DNA of 64,000 nucleotides from DASWOJ01 sp964242415 (GCA_964242415.1 CAXTAT010000024.1:27886-91885), one strand, 5' to 3'; shown: positions 47,210 through 58,086, numbered from the stretch's first letter. Translations and numbers: made by a program. The notes: generated by a model not told the origin, from the letters alone.

Positions 47210-47281
47210 TCGCAGGGTCGATTGCAGGGTTGGTCGCAGAGTCATTTGCAGAATCAGTTGCAGGATCGGTTGCGGGGTCTA
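47210..47281. repeat. Degenerate 12-bp tandem array, six units
   Basis: Units begin at 47210, 47222, 47234, 47246, 47258 and 47270, with consensus T(T/C)GCAG(G/A)(G/A)T(C/T)(G/A)N. They fill the gap between the divergent DUF484 and priA genes. In the priA frame the array reads as A-(G/E)-S-x tetrapeptides, but a TAG at 47197 and the lack of a good start upstream make translation of the whole array doubtful. Confidence 0.8.
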
Positions 47282-47286
47282 GGGCA

Positions 47287-49536
47287 GTGAGCAAGCGTAA
47301 GGCACATGCGCCGGGTCAGGCCGGATTGCCGATCAGCGGCTTCCCGGGCAGCTTAGCCGCGCCGGCCGCAGTCCGGAAGCGGCTTCCTGTGCTTCTTCCG
47401 CGCCCATTCCAAGGCACCTTCGACTACGCCGTGCCGGACGGCATGACCCCGCAGCCCGGCGACATCGTGCTGGTGCCGCTGAACCGGCGGGAGGAGGTGG
47501 GCGTCGTCTGGGACCTGCCGGCCGGCCCCTCGGTCGCCGATGGCAAGCTGAAGCCAATAACGGCCGTGCTGGAAACCGCGCCGCTGCCCGCGCCGCTGCG
47601 CCGGTTCATCGACTGGGTCGCCGCCTACACCCTGTCCACCCCGGGCGAGGTGCTGTCGATGGCGCTGCGGGTGAACGCCCTGCGGCCCGACACCCCGCAG
47701 GCGGGCTGGCGCCTGGGCGACATCCCGGCAGACGCGCGGCTGACCGATGCGCGCAGCCGCATCGCCGCGGTGCTGGGCGGCAGCGCCCCGCAATCCACCA
47801 CCGACCTGATGCGCGGCGCCGGGGTCAGCAGCGGCGTGGTGCGCGCCATGGCCAACGCCGGGCTGCTGCTGCCGGTGGCGCTGCCCGCCCGGGCGCCCTT
47901 CGCCCTGCCGGACAGCGGCCACCCCGGACCCGTGCTGTCCGCAGCCCAGGCGTCCGCCAGCGAGAGCCTGCGCGGCGCCGTCGCGGCCCGGCAGTTCAGC
48001 GTGACCCTGCTCGACGGCGTCACCGGCTCCGGCAAGACCGAGGTGTACCTGGAGGCCGTGGCGGAGTGCATCGCCGCCGGCCGCCAGTCGCTGGTGCTGC
48101 TGCCGGAGATCGCCCTGTCCTCGCAGTGGCTGGAACGCTTCACCCAGCGCTTCGGCGTGGCGCCCGCGGTATGGCACTCGGACCTCACCTCCCGCACCCG
48201 GCGCATCACCTGGCGCGCGGTGGCGGACGGTGCCGCGCCGGTCGTGGTGGGCGCGCGCTCCGCGCTGTTCCTGCCGTTCCCCGACCTCGGCCTGGTCGTG
48301 GTCGATGAGGAACACGAGACGGCATTCAAGCAGGAGGACGGCGTCGTCTACCACGCCCGCGACATGGCCGTGGTCCGCGCCCGCCTGTCCAACGCCCCGG
48401 CCGTGCTGGTGTCCGCCACGCCCAGTCTGGAAACCCTGGCCAATGTCGAGACTGGCCGCTACCGCCGCATGACGCTGGAGGTGCGCCACGGCGGCGCCAC
48501 CCTGCCCAAGGTCGCCGCCATCGACCTGCGCCTGGCCCCCCCAGAGCGCGGCCGCTTCCTGTCCCCGCCGCTGGTCGAGGCCGTGCAGGCGACCCTGGCC
48601 CGCGGCGAGCAGGCGATGCTGTTCCTCAACCGCCGCGGCTACGCGCCGCTGACGCTGTGCCGGGTGTGCGGCCACCGCATGCAGTGCCCGAACTGCACCG
48701 CCTGGCTGGTCGAGCACCGCGCCCGCCGCGTGCTGACCTGCCATCACTGCGCCCACACCGACGACATTCCCCCCGTCTGCCCCCACTGCGCCGCCGAGAA
48801 CAGCCTCGTTCCCATCGGCCCCGGCGTCGAGCGCATCACCGAGGAGGCCGCCGCCGTGTTCCCCGAGGCCCGCCGCCTGGTGATGGCCAGCGACACCATG
48901 CCCGGCCCGCACGCCGCCGCCGAGGCCGCGCACCGGATCGAGCGGCGCGAAGTCGATCTCATCATCGGCACGCAGATCGTCGCCAAGGGCTGGCACTTCC
49001 CGCATCTGACCCTGGTGGGCGTGGTGGACGCCGACCTCGGCCTGGCGGGCGGCGACCTGCGTGCGGCGGAGCGCACGGTGCAGTTGCTGCACCAGGTGGC
49101 GGGCCGCGCCGGCCGGGCGGAAGCGCCGGGCCAGGTGCTGCTGCAGACCTTCAGCCCCGAGCACCCCGTCATGCAGGCGCTGGTCGGCGGCGACCTCGGC
49201 GCCTTCATGACCGCGGAGGCGGACGGCCGCCGCCCCGGCCATTGGCCGCCGTTCGGCCGCCTGGCCGCCCTGATCGTCAGCGCCGACACCGCGCAGGCCG
49301 CCGACGAGCTGGCACGCGACCTGGGCCACAGCGCCCCCCGGGCGGAGGGCGTGATGGTGCTCGGCCCCGCCCCGGCGCCGCTGGCCATCCTGCGCGGGCG
49401 GCACCGGCGGCGGCTGCTGCTGAAAACCCGGCGCGACATCGCCGTGCAGCCGCTGCTGCGAGACTGGCTGGACCAGGTAAAGGTGGGCGGTGCCGCCCGC
49501 GTGGACGTGGACGTGGACCCGGTGTCGTTCCTGTAG
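47287..49536 (+). CDS. priA: Primosomal replication restart helicase PriA
   Basis: Reloads the replisome at stalled forks. The 749-aa product has a 3'-DNA-binding N-terminal domain (RLPVLLPRPFQGTFDYAVPDG), Walker A DGVTGSGKTEVYLEAV, Walker B LVVVDEEHETAFKQ, and the zinc-binding insert with CRVCGHRMQCPNC and CHHCAHTDDIPPVCPHC. The C-terminal helicase half includes IIGTQIVAKGWHFPHLTLV and QVAGRAGR. GTG 47287 gives a modest N-terminal extension; a TTG at 47230 inside the 12-bp array is an alternative. Confidence 0.95.
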   Translation: MSKRKAHAPGQAGLPISGFPGSLAAPAAVRKRLPVLLPRPFQGTFDYAVPDGMTPQPGDIVLVPLNRREEVGVVWDLPAGPSVADGKLKPITAVLETAPLPAPLRRFIDWVAAYTLSTPGEVLSMALRVNALRPDTPQAGWRLGDIPADARLTDARSRIAAVLGGSAPQSTTDLMRGAGVSSGVVRAMANAGLLLPVALPARAPFALPDSGHPGPVLSAAQASASESLRGAVAARQFSVTLLDGVTGSGKTEVYLEAVAECIAAGRQSLVLLPEIALSSQWLERFTQRFGVAPAVWHSDLTSRTRRITWRAVADGAAPVVVGARSALFLPFPDLGLVVVDEEHETAFKQEDGVVYHARDMAVVRARLSNAPAVLVSATPSLETLANVETGRYRRMTLEVRHGGATLPKVAAIDLRLAPPERGRFLSPPLVEAVQATLARGEQAMLFLNRRGYAPLTLCRVCGHRMQCPNCTAWLVEHRARRVLTCHHCAHTDDIPPVCPHCAAENSLVPIGPGVERITEEAAAVFPEARRLVMASDTMPGPHAAAEAAHRIERREVDLIIGTQIVAKGWHFPHLTLVGVVDADLGLAGGDLRAAERTVQLLHQVAGRAGRAEAPGQVLLQTFSPEHPVMQALVGGDLGAFMTAEADGRRPGHWPPFGRLAALIVSADTAQAADELARDLGHSAPRAEGVMVLGPAPAPLAILRGRHRRRLLLKTRRDIAVQPLLRDWLDQVKVGGAARVDVDVDPVSFL

Positions 49537-50002
49537 GACCCGGCTAGGTGGGTCCCTGGAGGTTGCGGCGCTGTTGGCAGTTGGTGTTCGCCGCCTGCAA
49601 CGGGCCGATGCCGCCAAGCCGTGGGTCGCCGTCGTGCGCCTCCTGCCACAGCAGGCAAATCCGCTCGAAGGCATCTGCGGCCAGTGGCAGTGGGCCGTTA
49701 CGGCGAACCATTCCGATCTCAGCGATGATGTCAATTCGAAACGCTCGCATTGTGTTGCCTATGTTCGTCAACTGTCCGTGAGCAAACAAGACCAGTCCGC
49801 GCCGGGACGCCAGTTAGAAAAGGGCGACAAGGGCGTTATTGAATTGCGGCTCCGTTAACGCCCCGTAGCGAGGTCCCGGACGGCGGCGATGTCACGCCAG
49901 ACCAACGGCCGGTTCTGGCATTCAGCTTCGGCACCTCGTGTTGCAGCACTGCACCCCCCATGCTATGCGCCGCCTGCCGGCGATCCGACCGGTCCAGACA
50001 AC
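49537..50002. other. Gene-poor gap between priA and the F1-ATPase operon
   Basis: I see no convincing gene. The middle (about 49700-49860) is clearly less GC-rich than the surroundings and probably holds the atp promoter; a TTGAAT-like box occurs near 49837-49842, but no firm -10 follows. An 81-codon frame on the minus strand (49544-49789) was considered and not called. Confidence 0.5.
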
Positions 50003-50584
50003 ATGGAAGCGTCGCCTGTGGCCTCTGGCTCCACGAACCAATCCGGCGGCCAGCTCGCCGAACGCTACGCCAACGCCCTGTACTCGCAGGCTGAAGACAC
50101 CGCCGCCCTGGACCAGACGGTGTCCGAAATGGACAGCCTGGGCCGGCTGATCGACCAGTCGCCCGATTTCCGGCGCCTGCTGGACAGTCCCCTGATCGAC
50201 GTGACGCAGGCGCGCGCCGCAGCCTCCGCCGTGCTGTCCCAGGAGGGCTTCAGCAAGCTGGTGCAGGACTTCGTCGGCGTCATCGCCAACAACCGCCGCC
50301 TCGGCGCCCTGCGCGGCATCGTCGCCGCCTTCGCCACCCTCGTGGCGCAAAAGCGTGGCGTCGTGGTCGCAACCGTCGTCAGCGCCCATCCCCTGACCAC
50401 CGTGCAGCGCGAGCAGTTGCGCGCCCGCATGATCGAGGCCGGGTATGGCAGCGTGAACATCCAGGACAGCGTCGATCCCAGCCTGCTGGGGGGCTTGGTG
50501 GTCCGCATCGGCGCCCGTCTCTACGATACCAGTCTCAAATCCCGCCTGCAGCGTTTGCAGTATGCCATGAAGGGCGCCGCCTGA
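50003..50584 (+). CDS. atpH: F1-ATPase delta subunit
   Basis: Connects the F1 head to the peripheral stalk. The 193-aa product has LAERYANALYSQAE at the N-terminus, FGVIANN-like text (VGVIANNRRLG) and the C-terminal VDPSLLGGLVVRIGARLYDTSLKSRL, the OSCP signature. ATG 50003 is chosen because the family starts about 15-20 residues before AERYA. The stop overlaps the atpA start by one base. It is the first gene of atpHAGDC. Confidence 0.96.
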   Translation: MEASPVASGSTNQSGGQLAERYANALYSQAEDTAALDQTVSEMDSLGRLIDQSPDFRRLLDSPLIDVTQARAAASAVLSQEGFSKLVQDFVGVIANNRRLGALRGIVAAFATLVAQKRGVVVATVVSAHPLTTVQREQLRARMIEAGYGSVNIQDSVDPSLLGGLVVRIGARLYDTSLKSRLQRLQYAMKGAA

Positions 50585-52116
50585 TGGAAATCCGTCCCGC
50601 AGAAATCTCGGACATCCTCAAGAAGCAGATCGCCGCGTTCGACACCGAGCAGAACGTCGCCGAGACCGGCCAGGTGCTGTCGGTCGGCGACGGCATCGCC
50701 CGGGTGTTCGGGCTGCAGAACGTGATGGCCGGGGAGCTCGTCGAGTTCCCCTCCGCCGGGATCAAGGGCATGGCCCTGAACCTGGAGACCGACAACGTGG
50801 GCATCGTGGTGTTCGGCGACGACACCCGCATCCGCGAGGGCGACACCGTCACCCGCACGCGCGACATCGTGGACGTGCCGGTGGGCCGTGGCCTGCTGGG
50901 GCGCGTGGTGGACGGCCTGGGCAACCCGATCGACGGCAAGGGGCCGCTGACCGACGTGAAGCGCAGCCGCGTCGAGGTGAAGGCGCCGGGCATCATCCCG
51001 CGCAAGTCCGTGAACGAGCCGATGCAGACCGGCCTGAAGGCCATCGACGCGCTGATTCCCGTCGGCCGCGGCCAGCGCGAGCTGGTGATCGGCGACCGGC
51101 AGACCGGCAAGACCGCCGTGATCATCGACACCATCATCAACCAGCGCACCGCCAACGCCGGGACCGACGAGAAGGTCAAGCTGTACTGCATCTACGTCGC
51201 CATCGGCCAGAAGCGGTCCACGGTCGCGCAGCTCGTCCGCACGCTGGAGGAGAACGGCGCGATGGAGTACTCCATCGTCGTCGCCGCCACCGCCTCCGAC
51301 CCGGCGCCCATGCAGTTCCTCGCCCCCTACACCGGCTGCACCATGGGCGAGTTCTTCCGCGACAACGGCATGCACGCCATGATCTGCTACGACGACCTGT
51401 CGAAGCAGGCCGTCGCCTACCGCCAGATGTCCCTGCTGCTGCGCCGTCCCCCCGGCCGCGAGGCCTACCCAGGCGACGTGTTCTACCTGCACAGCCGCCT
51501 GCTGGAGCGTGCGGCGAAGATGTCGGACGCCTTCGGCGGCGGCTCCCTGACCGCGCTTCCCATCATCGAGACCCAGGCCGGCGACGTGTCCGCCTACATC
51601 CCGACCAACGTCATCAGCATCACCGACGGCCAGATCTTCCTGGAGACGGAGCTGTTCTTCCGCGGCATCCGCCCGGCGGTGAACGTCGGCCTGTCGGTGT
51701 CGCGCGTCGGATCGTCGGCGCAGATCAAGGCGATGAAGAAGGTGTCCGGCAGCATCAAGCTGGAACTGGCGCAATACCGTGAGATGGCAGCCTTCGCGCA
51801 GTTCTCCTCGGACCTCGACGCCTCCACGCAGCGCCTCCTAGCACGTGGCGCACGGCTGACGGAGCTGCTGAAGCAGCCGCAGTTCCACCCGATGCCGGTT
51901 GAGGAGGAGGTGATCAGCCTCTACGCCGGGACCAAGGGCTACCTGGACGCCATCCCGGTCGGCAAAGTCGGCGAGTTCGAGAGCCGCCTGCTGTCCGAGT
52001 TGAAGGTGCGCGAACCCGGCGTGCTCGCCAGCATCCGCGACACCCGCGAGTTGAAGCCCGACGTGGAAAAGACCCTGGTGTCCTTCATGGACGGTTTCGC
52101 CAAGACGTTCTCGTAA
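50584..52116 (+). CDS. atpA: F1-ATPase alpha subunit
   Basis: The regulatory nucleotide-binding subunit of F1. The 510-aa product opens with MEIRPAEISDILKKQI, has P-loop GDRQTGKTAVIIDTI, the conserved Q and RRPPGREAYPGDVFYLHSRL, and the late MDGFAKTF-type C-terminus. It follows atpH with a one-base overlap. Confidence 0.98.
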   Translation: MEIRPAEISDILKKQIAAFDTEQNVAETGQVLSVGDGIARVFGLQNVMAGELVEFPSAGIKGMALNLETDNVGIVVFGDDTRIREGDTVTRTRDIVDVPVGRGLLGRVVDGLGNPIDGKGPLTDVKRSRVEVKAPGIIPRKSVNEPMQTGLKAIDALIPVGRGQRELVIGDRQTGKTAVIIDTIINQRTANAGTDEKVKLYCIYVAIGQKRSTVAQLVRTLEENGAMEYSIVVAATASDPAPMQFLAPYTGCTMGEFFRDNGMHAMICYDDLSKQAVAYRQMSLLLRRPPGREAYPGDVFYLHSRLLERAAKMSDAFGGGSLTALPIIETQAGDVSAYIPTNVISITDGQIFLETELFFRGIRPAVNVGLSVSRVGSSAQIKAMKKVSGSIKLELAQYREMAAFAQFSSDLDASTQRLLARGARLTELLKQPQFHPMPVEEEVISLYAGTKGYLDAIPVGKVGEFESRLLSELKVREPGVLASIRDTRELKPDVEKTLVSFMDGFAKTFS

Positions 52117-52125
52117 GGCCCAGGG

Positions 52126-53004
52126 ATGGCAAGCCTCAAGGCGCTGCGCGCGCGCATCAACAGCGTGAAGTCCACGCGCAAGATCACCTCGGCCATGAAG
52201 ATGGTCGCAGCGAGCAAGCTCAAGCGGGCGCAGACCCAGGCGGAGGCCGCCCGGCCATACGCCGAACGCATGCAGCGCATGCTGGCCGCCCTGGCGACGA
52301 GCGCCGCCGGGTCGCCCACCGCGCCGCAGTTGCTGGTGGGCACCGGCCGGGACGGGGTGCAGTTGCTGGTGGTGGTCACCGCCGACCGCGGCCTGGCCGG
52401 TGCGTTCAATACCAACGTCGGCCGCGCCGCCCGTGGCGCGATCCAGCGCCTGGAAGGGGAGGGCAAGACCGTCAAGGTCATCACCGTCGGCCGCAAGGGA
52501 CGCGACTACCTGCGGCGAGAGTACGCCAGCCGCCTAGTCGGCGAGTACAGCTTCGCCGGCAAGAAGCGGGTCGAGTTCTCCGACGTGGACGAGATCGCGG
52601 CGCGCATCACCGCGATGCTGGCGGCGGGCGAGTTCGACGTCTGCACCATCGTGTACAACCGCTTCCAATCCGTCATCAGCCAGGTCCCCACCGAGTCGCG
52701 GCTGATCCCGCTATCGGTGCCGGAGACCGCCCCTCCAGCCGCCGGCGCCGCGCAGTATGAGTTCGAGCCGGACGAGGAAACCATCCTCGCCGCCCTGCTG
52801 CCGCGCAACATGGCGATCCAACTGTTCCGCGCCCTGATCGAGAGCGCAGCCGGCGAGCAGGGCGCGCGCATGTCCGCGATGGACAACGCCACCCGCAACG
52901 CCGGGGAAATGATCAACAAGCTGACGCTGAACTACAACCGCACGCGCCAGGCGAACATCACCCGGGAGCTGATCGAGATCATCTCCGGCGCCGAAGCGGT
53001 CTGA
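52126..53004 (+). CDS. atpG: F1-ATPase gamma subunit
   Basis: The rotor shaft of F1. The 292-aa product has the N-terminal helix LKALRARINSVKSTRKITSA with KMVAASKL, a middle Rossmann-like part (VVVTADRGLAGAFN), and the C-terminal helix ending NKLTLNYNRTRQANITRELI. It lies 9 bases after atpA. The length is typical for alphaproteobacteria. Confidence 0.98.
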   Translation: MASLKALRARINSVKSTRKITSAMKMVAASKLKRAQTQAEAARPYAERMQRMLAALATSAAGSPTAPQLLVGTGRDGVQLLVVVTADRGLAGAFNTNVGRAARGAIQRLEGEGKTVKVITVGRKGRDYLRREYASRLVGEYSFAGKKRVEFSDVDEIAARITAMLAAGEFDVCTIVYNRFQSVISQVPTESRLIPLSVPETAPPAAGAAQYEFEPDEETILAALLPRNMAIQLFRALIESAAGEQGARMSAMDNATRNAGEMINKLTLNYNRTRQANITRELIEIISGAEAV

Positions 53005-53021
53005 ACAAGGGAAATCCGAGC

Positions 53022-54451
<1,430 letters not shown>

Positions 54452-54452
<1 letters not shown>

Positions 54453-54859
54453 TGCCGACGCTGCTGGAGATCGTCAGCCCGGACCGGCTGCTGCTGTCGC
54501 AGCCGGTCGATATGGCCGTCATCCCGGCGGCAGAGGGTGAGATGGGCGTAACGCCCGGCCACGCGCCGATGATCGTGCTGCTGCAGGGCGGCACGATCAC
54601 CCTGTATGAGGGCGCGCGTCCGACCAGCCGCCTGTTCGTCAGCGGCGGCTTCGCCGAGGTCACGCCGGAGCGCTGCACCGTGCTGGCAGACGAGGCAATC
54701 CCGGTGGCGGAGGTATCCCGTGCGCAGGCCGAGACGCGGCTGACGGCGGCCACCGCGGAGTTGGCCTCCGTGGACCGGATGGACGTAGCGGCGCAGGACC
54801 TGGCGATGGGCCGGGTGCAGGCGGCCCGGGCGATGCTGGCGGCAGCCGAAGCCCCCTAG
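54452..54859 (+). CDS. atpC: F1-ATPase epsilon subunit
   Basis: A central-stalk subunit that couples and inhibits F1. The 135-aa product has LEIVSPDRLLLSQPVDMAVIP, GEMGVTPGHAPMI and a SGGFAEVTPERCTVLAD block, with the helical C-terminal part rich in Ala. It is the last gene of atpHAGDC; no F0 genes (atpBEF) follow, as is usual for alphaproteobacteria where F0 lies elsewhere. Confidence 0.95.
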
Positions 54860-54966
54860 TGCCTGTCACCGAACTGCAACAGACCCGTTCAAACCACCAT
54901 CAGGGCGGTTCGCCTCAACCGTAAGTCCGCCTACCTAGAGGCGGCAATGGGATTGATGGCTGCCGC

Positions 54967-55797
54967 ATGAAGCACTGGCGTTTGGACGATGTTGCGTGGG
55001 ACCGGTTCGACCCGGCGCAAGTCGATCGCAGCATGATACCCCTGGTCAAGGCCGCCGCGATGGTCGAGCGCAACGGCGTTGACTACGCCATCTACCTCGG
55101 CCGGGTGTTCACCGATGACCCCGACTTCAGGCAGGCCAGCGACAACTGGGCCGTCGAGGAGGTCCAGCATGGCGACGCCCTGGGCCGCTGGGCGATGCTG
55201 GCCGACCCCGGTTGGGACTTCGAGGCGGCATTCCAGCGTTACCGCGACGGCTACAAGCTGCCGCTGGACGCCGACGCCTCCGTGCGCGGCTCCCGCACCG
55301 GCGAGCTGATCGCGCGCTGCATGGTGGAGACCGGCACCAGCAGCTACTACACCGCCCTGGCGGAGGCGACCGGGGAGCCGGTGCTGCAACAGGTGTGCAA
55401 GCTGATCGCCGCCGACGAGTACCGGCACTTCAAGCTGTTCTACGACCACATGCGCCGCTACCTGGCGCGGGAGCGGCTGGGCATGTTCAACCGCCTGCGG
55501 ATCGCCGCGGGACGCATCACCGAGAGCGAGGATGACGAGCTGGCCTATGCCTACCATTGCGGCAACGAGCCGGTTGGGATGGCATACGAACACCAGCGGT
55601 GCATCGGCGCCTACATGGGCCGTGCCATCAGCTTCTACCGCTTCCGCCACATCGAGCGTGCGATGGGCATGATCCTGAAGTCGGTTGGCCTGCCGCCACG
55701 GGGCCGGCTGTCAACGGCCGGGGCGCGGCTGACCTGGACGCTGCTGCAACGGCGGCGGCGGAAGTTCGAAGGGGCGGAAATGAAGGCGGCGGCTTAA
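54967..55797 (+). CDS. Ferritin-like di-iron protein of the acyl-ACP desaturase type
   Basis: A predicted four-helix-bundle di-iron oxygenase-like protein; the reaction is unknown. The 276-aa product has paired E-x-x-H metal motifs: NWAVEEVQHGDALGRW (near residue 60-75) and LIAADEYRHFKLFYDHM (near 150-165). A further Glu is in CMVETGTSSYYTALAE. This matches the plant/mycobacterial acyl-ACP desaturase (DesA-like) superfamily. There is no membrane segment. The basic tail (LLQRRRRKFEGAEMKAAA) is probably disordered. It stands alone about 100 bases after atpC. Confidence 0.85.
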   Translation: MKHWRLDDVAWDRFDPAQVDRSMIPLVKAAAMVERNGVDYAIYLGRVFTDDPDFRQASDNWAVEEVQHGDALGRWAMLADPGWDFEAAFQRYRDGYKLPLDADASVRGSRTGELIARCMVETGTSSYYTALAEATGEPVLQQVCKLIAADEYRHFKLFYDHMRRYLARERLGMFNRLRIAAGRITESEDDELAYAYHCGNEPVGMAYEHQRCIGAYMGRAISFYRFRHIERAMGMILKSVGLPPRGRLSTAGARLTWTLLQRRRRKFEGAEMKAAA

Positions 55798-55960
55798 ACA
55801 CCCCCGCCGGAGATGGGTCCCAGGCGGTCATATAATCCGCCCGGAGACAGGCTCACCCCGATCTCCGGCATCGCAAGCGCTGCCCCGCCCGGTCGGGAAC
55901 TCCCGCAGGATGATTGGTGGACGCAAGGCGGCGTCCATCGTCGGCTTCCCCTGGCCATGC

Positions 55961-56959
55961 TCAGTCCGCAACCTTCAGCATGATCTTGCCGATGTGCGTG
56001 CTGCCCTCCATCAGCCGGTGCGCGTCGGCCGCCTGCTCCAGCGGGAACACCTCGTGCACCACCGGCCCGCACCGCCCGGCAGCCAGGACGGGCCAGACCT
56101 TCTCGCGCAACTCATCGGCGATGCCCGCCTTCTGCGCCGCCGTGCGCGGACGCATGGTGCTGCCGGTGACGGTCAGGCGCCGGGTCATGATGCTCGTCAG
56201 GTCCAGCTCCTCCACCTTGGCGCCGCCCAGGAAGGCGATCAGCACCAGGCGGCCATCCATCGCCAAGCAGCGCAGGTTGCGCGCGGCATAGGCGGCGCCG
56301 ATCATGTCCAGCACCACGTTCACCCCGGCACCGCCCGTGAACTCCTTGATCGCAACGGCAAAGTCGGACTCGTTATAGTTGATCGCCGCATCCGCCCCCA
56401 GCCGCACGCACGCATCGCACTTCTCCCGGCTCCCCGCCGTCGCATAGATGCGGCTGCCGAACTCGTGCGCCAGTTGGATGGCGGTGACGCCGATGCCGCT
56501 GGTGCCGCCATGCACCAGGGCGCGCTCGCCAGGCTGCAGGCGGCCAAGGTCGAACAGGTTGGCCCAGACCGTGAAGTAAGTCTCCGGCACCGCCGCCGCC
56601 CGTACGGCATCGTAACCCGCCGGCCAAGGCAGGCATTGCGTGCCCGGCGCGGTGCAGTACTCGGCATAGCCCCCGCCATTGGCCAGGGCGCAAACCCGGT
56701 CACCCACCTCGTACCCGGCCTCGCCGTTAACGGCCACGACCTCCCCGGCAACCTCCAGCCCCAGCAACGGGCTGGCGCCGGGCGGCGGCGGGTAGGCGCC
56801 CTTGCGCTGCTGCACATCCGGCCGGTTCACCCCCGCCGCCTGAACCCGGATCAGCACCTCCCCGGGCGCTGGCTGCGGGACGGGGCCGGACAGGACATGC
56901 ATCCCCTCCGGCCCGCCCGGCACATAGGCGATGTGGCGCATCTGGGTGGGAAGCGGCAT
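55961..56959 (-). CDS. Zinc-free NAD(P)H:quinone oxidoreductase, MDR superfamily (PIG3/QOR type)
   Basis: Reduces quinones or enones with NADPH. The 332-aa product has VQAAGVNRPDVQQRKGAYPPPPG, GLEVAGEVVAV, the nucleotide-binding VHGGTSGIGVTAIQLA and INYNESDFAVAIKEF; the zinc-ligand cysteines of true alcohol dehydrogenases are absent. GGAGG six bases upstream supports ATG 56959. It converges with the ferritin-like gene and is transcribed away from the glycosyltransferase gene's 3' end. Confidence 0.93.
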   Translation of the reverse strand: MPLPTQMRHIAYVPGGPEGMHVLSGPVPQPAPGEVLIRVQAAGVNRPDVQQRKGAYPPPPGASPLLGLEVAGEVVAVNGEAGYEVGDRVCALANGGGYAEYCTAPGTQCLPWPAGYDAVRAAAVPETYFTVWANLFDLGRLQPGERALVHGGTSGIGVTAIQLAHEFGSRIYATAGSREKCDACVRLGADAAINYNESDFAVAIKEFTGGAGVNVVLDMIGAAYAARNLRCLAMDGRLVLIAFLGGAKVEELDLTSIMTRRLTVTGSTMRPRTAAQKAGIADELREKVWPVLAAGRCGPVVHEVFPLEQAADAHRLMEGSTHIGKIMLKVAD

Positions 56960-57033
56960 GGGAACCTCCGGCGTTGCCCGGCGGACCCTTCCCCCCGCCG
57001 CCGGGCCGTGTCAACCGGCGGCCATGCGCCCCC

Positions 57034-58086
57034 CTAGCGGATCGCCCGCAGCACCGACCGCTGCTCCCCTGCGAGCGACCGGTAGATCGACAGGTAATCC
57101 TCCGCCATGCGCTTGGCCGTGAACCGGGCGTCGAACCGGGCACGGACCGTCTCACGCGACAGCTCGCCCAGGCGGCTCACGGCGGACATGGCGCCGGTCT
57201 CGTCCTCGACAACAAAGCCGCTCACGCCATGCTCGACGATCTCCGGTACCGAGCCGCGGTTGAACGCAATCACCGGGGTGCCGCAGGCCATCGCCTCGAT
57301 CATCACCAGGCCGAACGGCTCCGGCCAGTCGATCGGCATCAGCAGGCCGCAGGCGCCGCTGAGGAAGGCGGGCTTCTGCGCGTCGTTGATCTCGCCGATC
57401 ATCTCGACGCCGCCCCCGGCCAGCATGGGGCGGATCACCGCGTCGAAGTACCCCTGGTCCACCTTGTCCACCTTGGCCGCTATCCGCAGCGGGATGCCGC
57501 AGGCCCGGGCGATGCGGATGGCGCGGTCCGGCCCCTTCTCCGGCGCGATGCGGCCGAGGAACGCAAGGTAATCCTTCGGCCCCGGCTGCGGCGTCAGCAG
57601 GTTGGCGGGCAGGCCGTGATGAACGGTGCGGACGTAATTCGCCTGCGGCAGCGGGCGCCGCTGGCTGTCCGAGATCGACACGACCGGCACGGCGGGGAAC
57701 ATATCGAAGATCGGCTGCAGCTCGCCCAGGTCCAGCCGTCCGTGCAGGGTGGTGACGAACGGCGTGCGCTGGCGCCCGAACAGGCTGAACGGCCAGTAAT
57801 CCATGTGGAAGTGCAGCACGTCGAACTCGTCGGCCTTGGCGCGGGCGGCCTCCATCAGCAGCATGTGCGGGGCGATGGGGTCGCGGATGGCCGGGTCCAG
57901 GCGCAGCGCGCGGGGCCAGATCGGCTCAAGCTTGGCGGATGTCACGGAGTCGCCGCTGGCGAACAGGGTGACGTCATGGCCCAGGGCCACCAGCTCCTCC
58001 GTCAGGAAGGAGACGACGCGCTCGGTCCCGCCATACAGCTTGGGGGGCACCGCTTCGTGGAGGGGCGCGATCTGGGCAATACGCAT
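57034..58086 (-). CDS. Family 4 glycosyltransferase
   Basis: A GT-B-fold sugar transferase; donor and acceptor are unknown. The 350-aa product starts RIAQIAPLHEAVPPKLYGGTERVV, has HFHMDYWPFSLFGRQ, the donor-site LGRIAPEKGPDRAIRIARA and EPFGLVMIEAMACGTPVIAF (E-x7-E motif). ATG 58086 is chosen as the GT4 fold begins there; the frame runs further upstream without similarity. No other polysaccharide genes are adjacent. Related genes in Acetobacteraceae are often single. Confidence 0.92.
   Translation of the reverse strand: MRIAQIAPLHEAVPPKLYGGTERVVSFLTEELVALGHDVTLFASGDSVTSAKLEPIWPRALRLDPAIRDPIAPHMLLMEAARAKADEFDVLHFHMDYWPFSLFGRQRTPFVTTLHGRLDLGELQPIFDMFPAVPVVSISDSQRRPLPQANYVRTVHHGLPANLLTPQPGPKDYLAFLGRIAPEKGPDRAIRIARACGIPLRIAAKVDKVDQGYFDAVIRPMLAGGGVEMIGEINDAQKPAFLSGACGLLMPIDWPEPFGLVMIEAMACGTPVIAFNRGSVPEIVEHGVSGFVVEDETGAMSAVSRLGELSRETVRARFDARFTAKRMAEDYLSIYRSLAGEQRSVLRAIR

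Noticed and set aside
47210..47281. 12-bp array considered as a CRISPR array
   Set aside because: The units abut with no spacers, are only 12 bases long and are degenerate; no cas genes are present.
49544..49789. 81-codon minus-strand frame between priA and atpH, as a possible small gene
   Set aside because: No ribosome binding site, no recognisable motif, and its 3' part lies in irregular sequence; support is too weak to call a gene.
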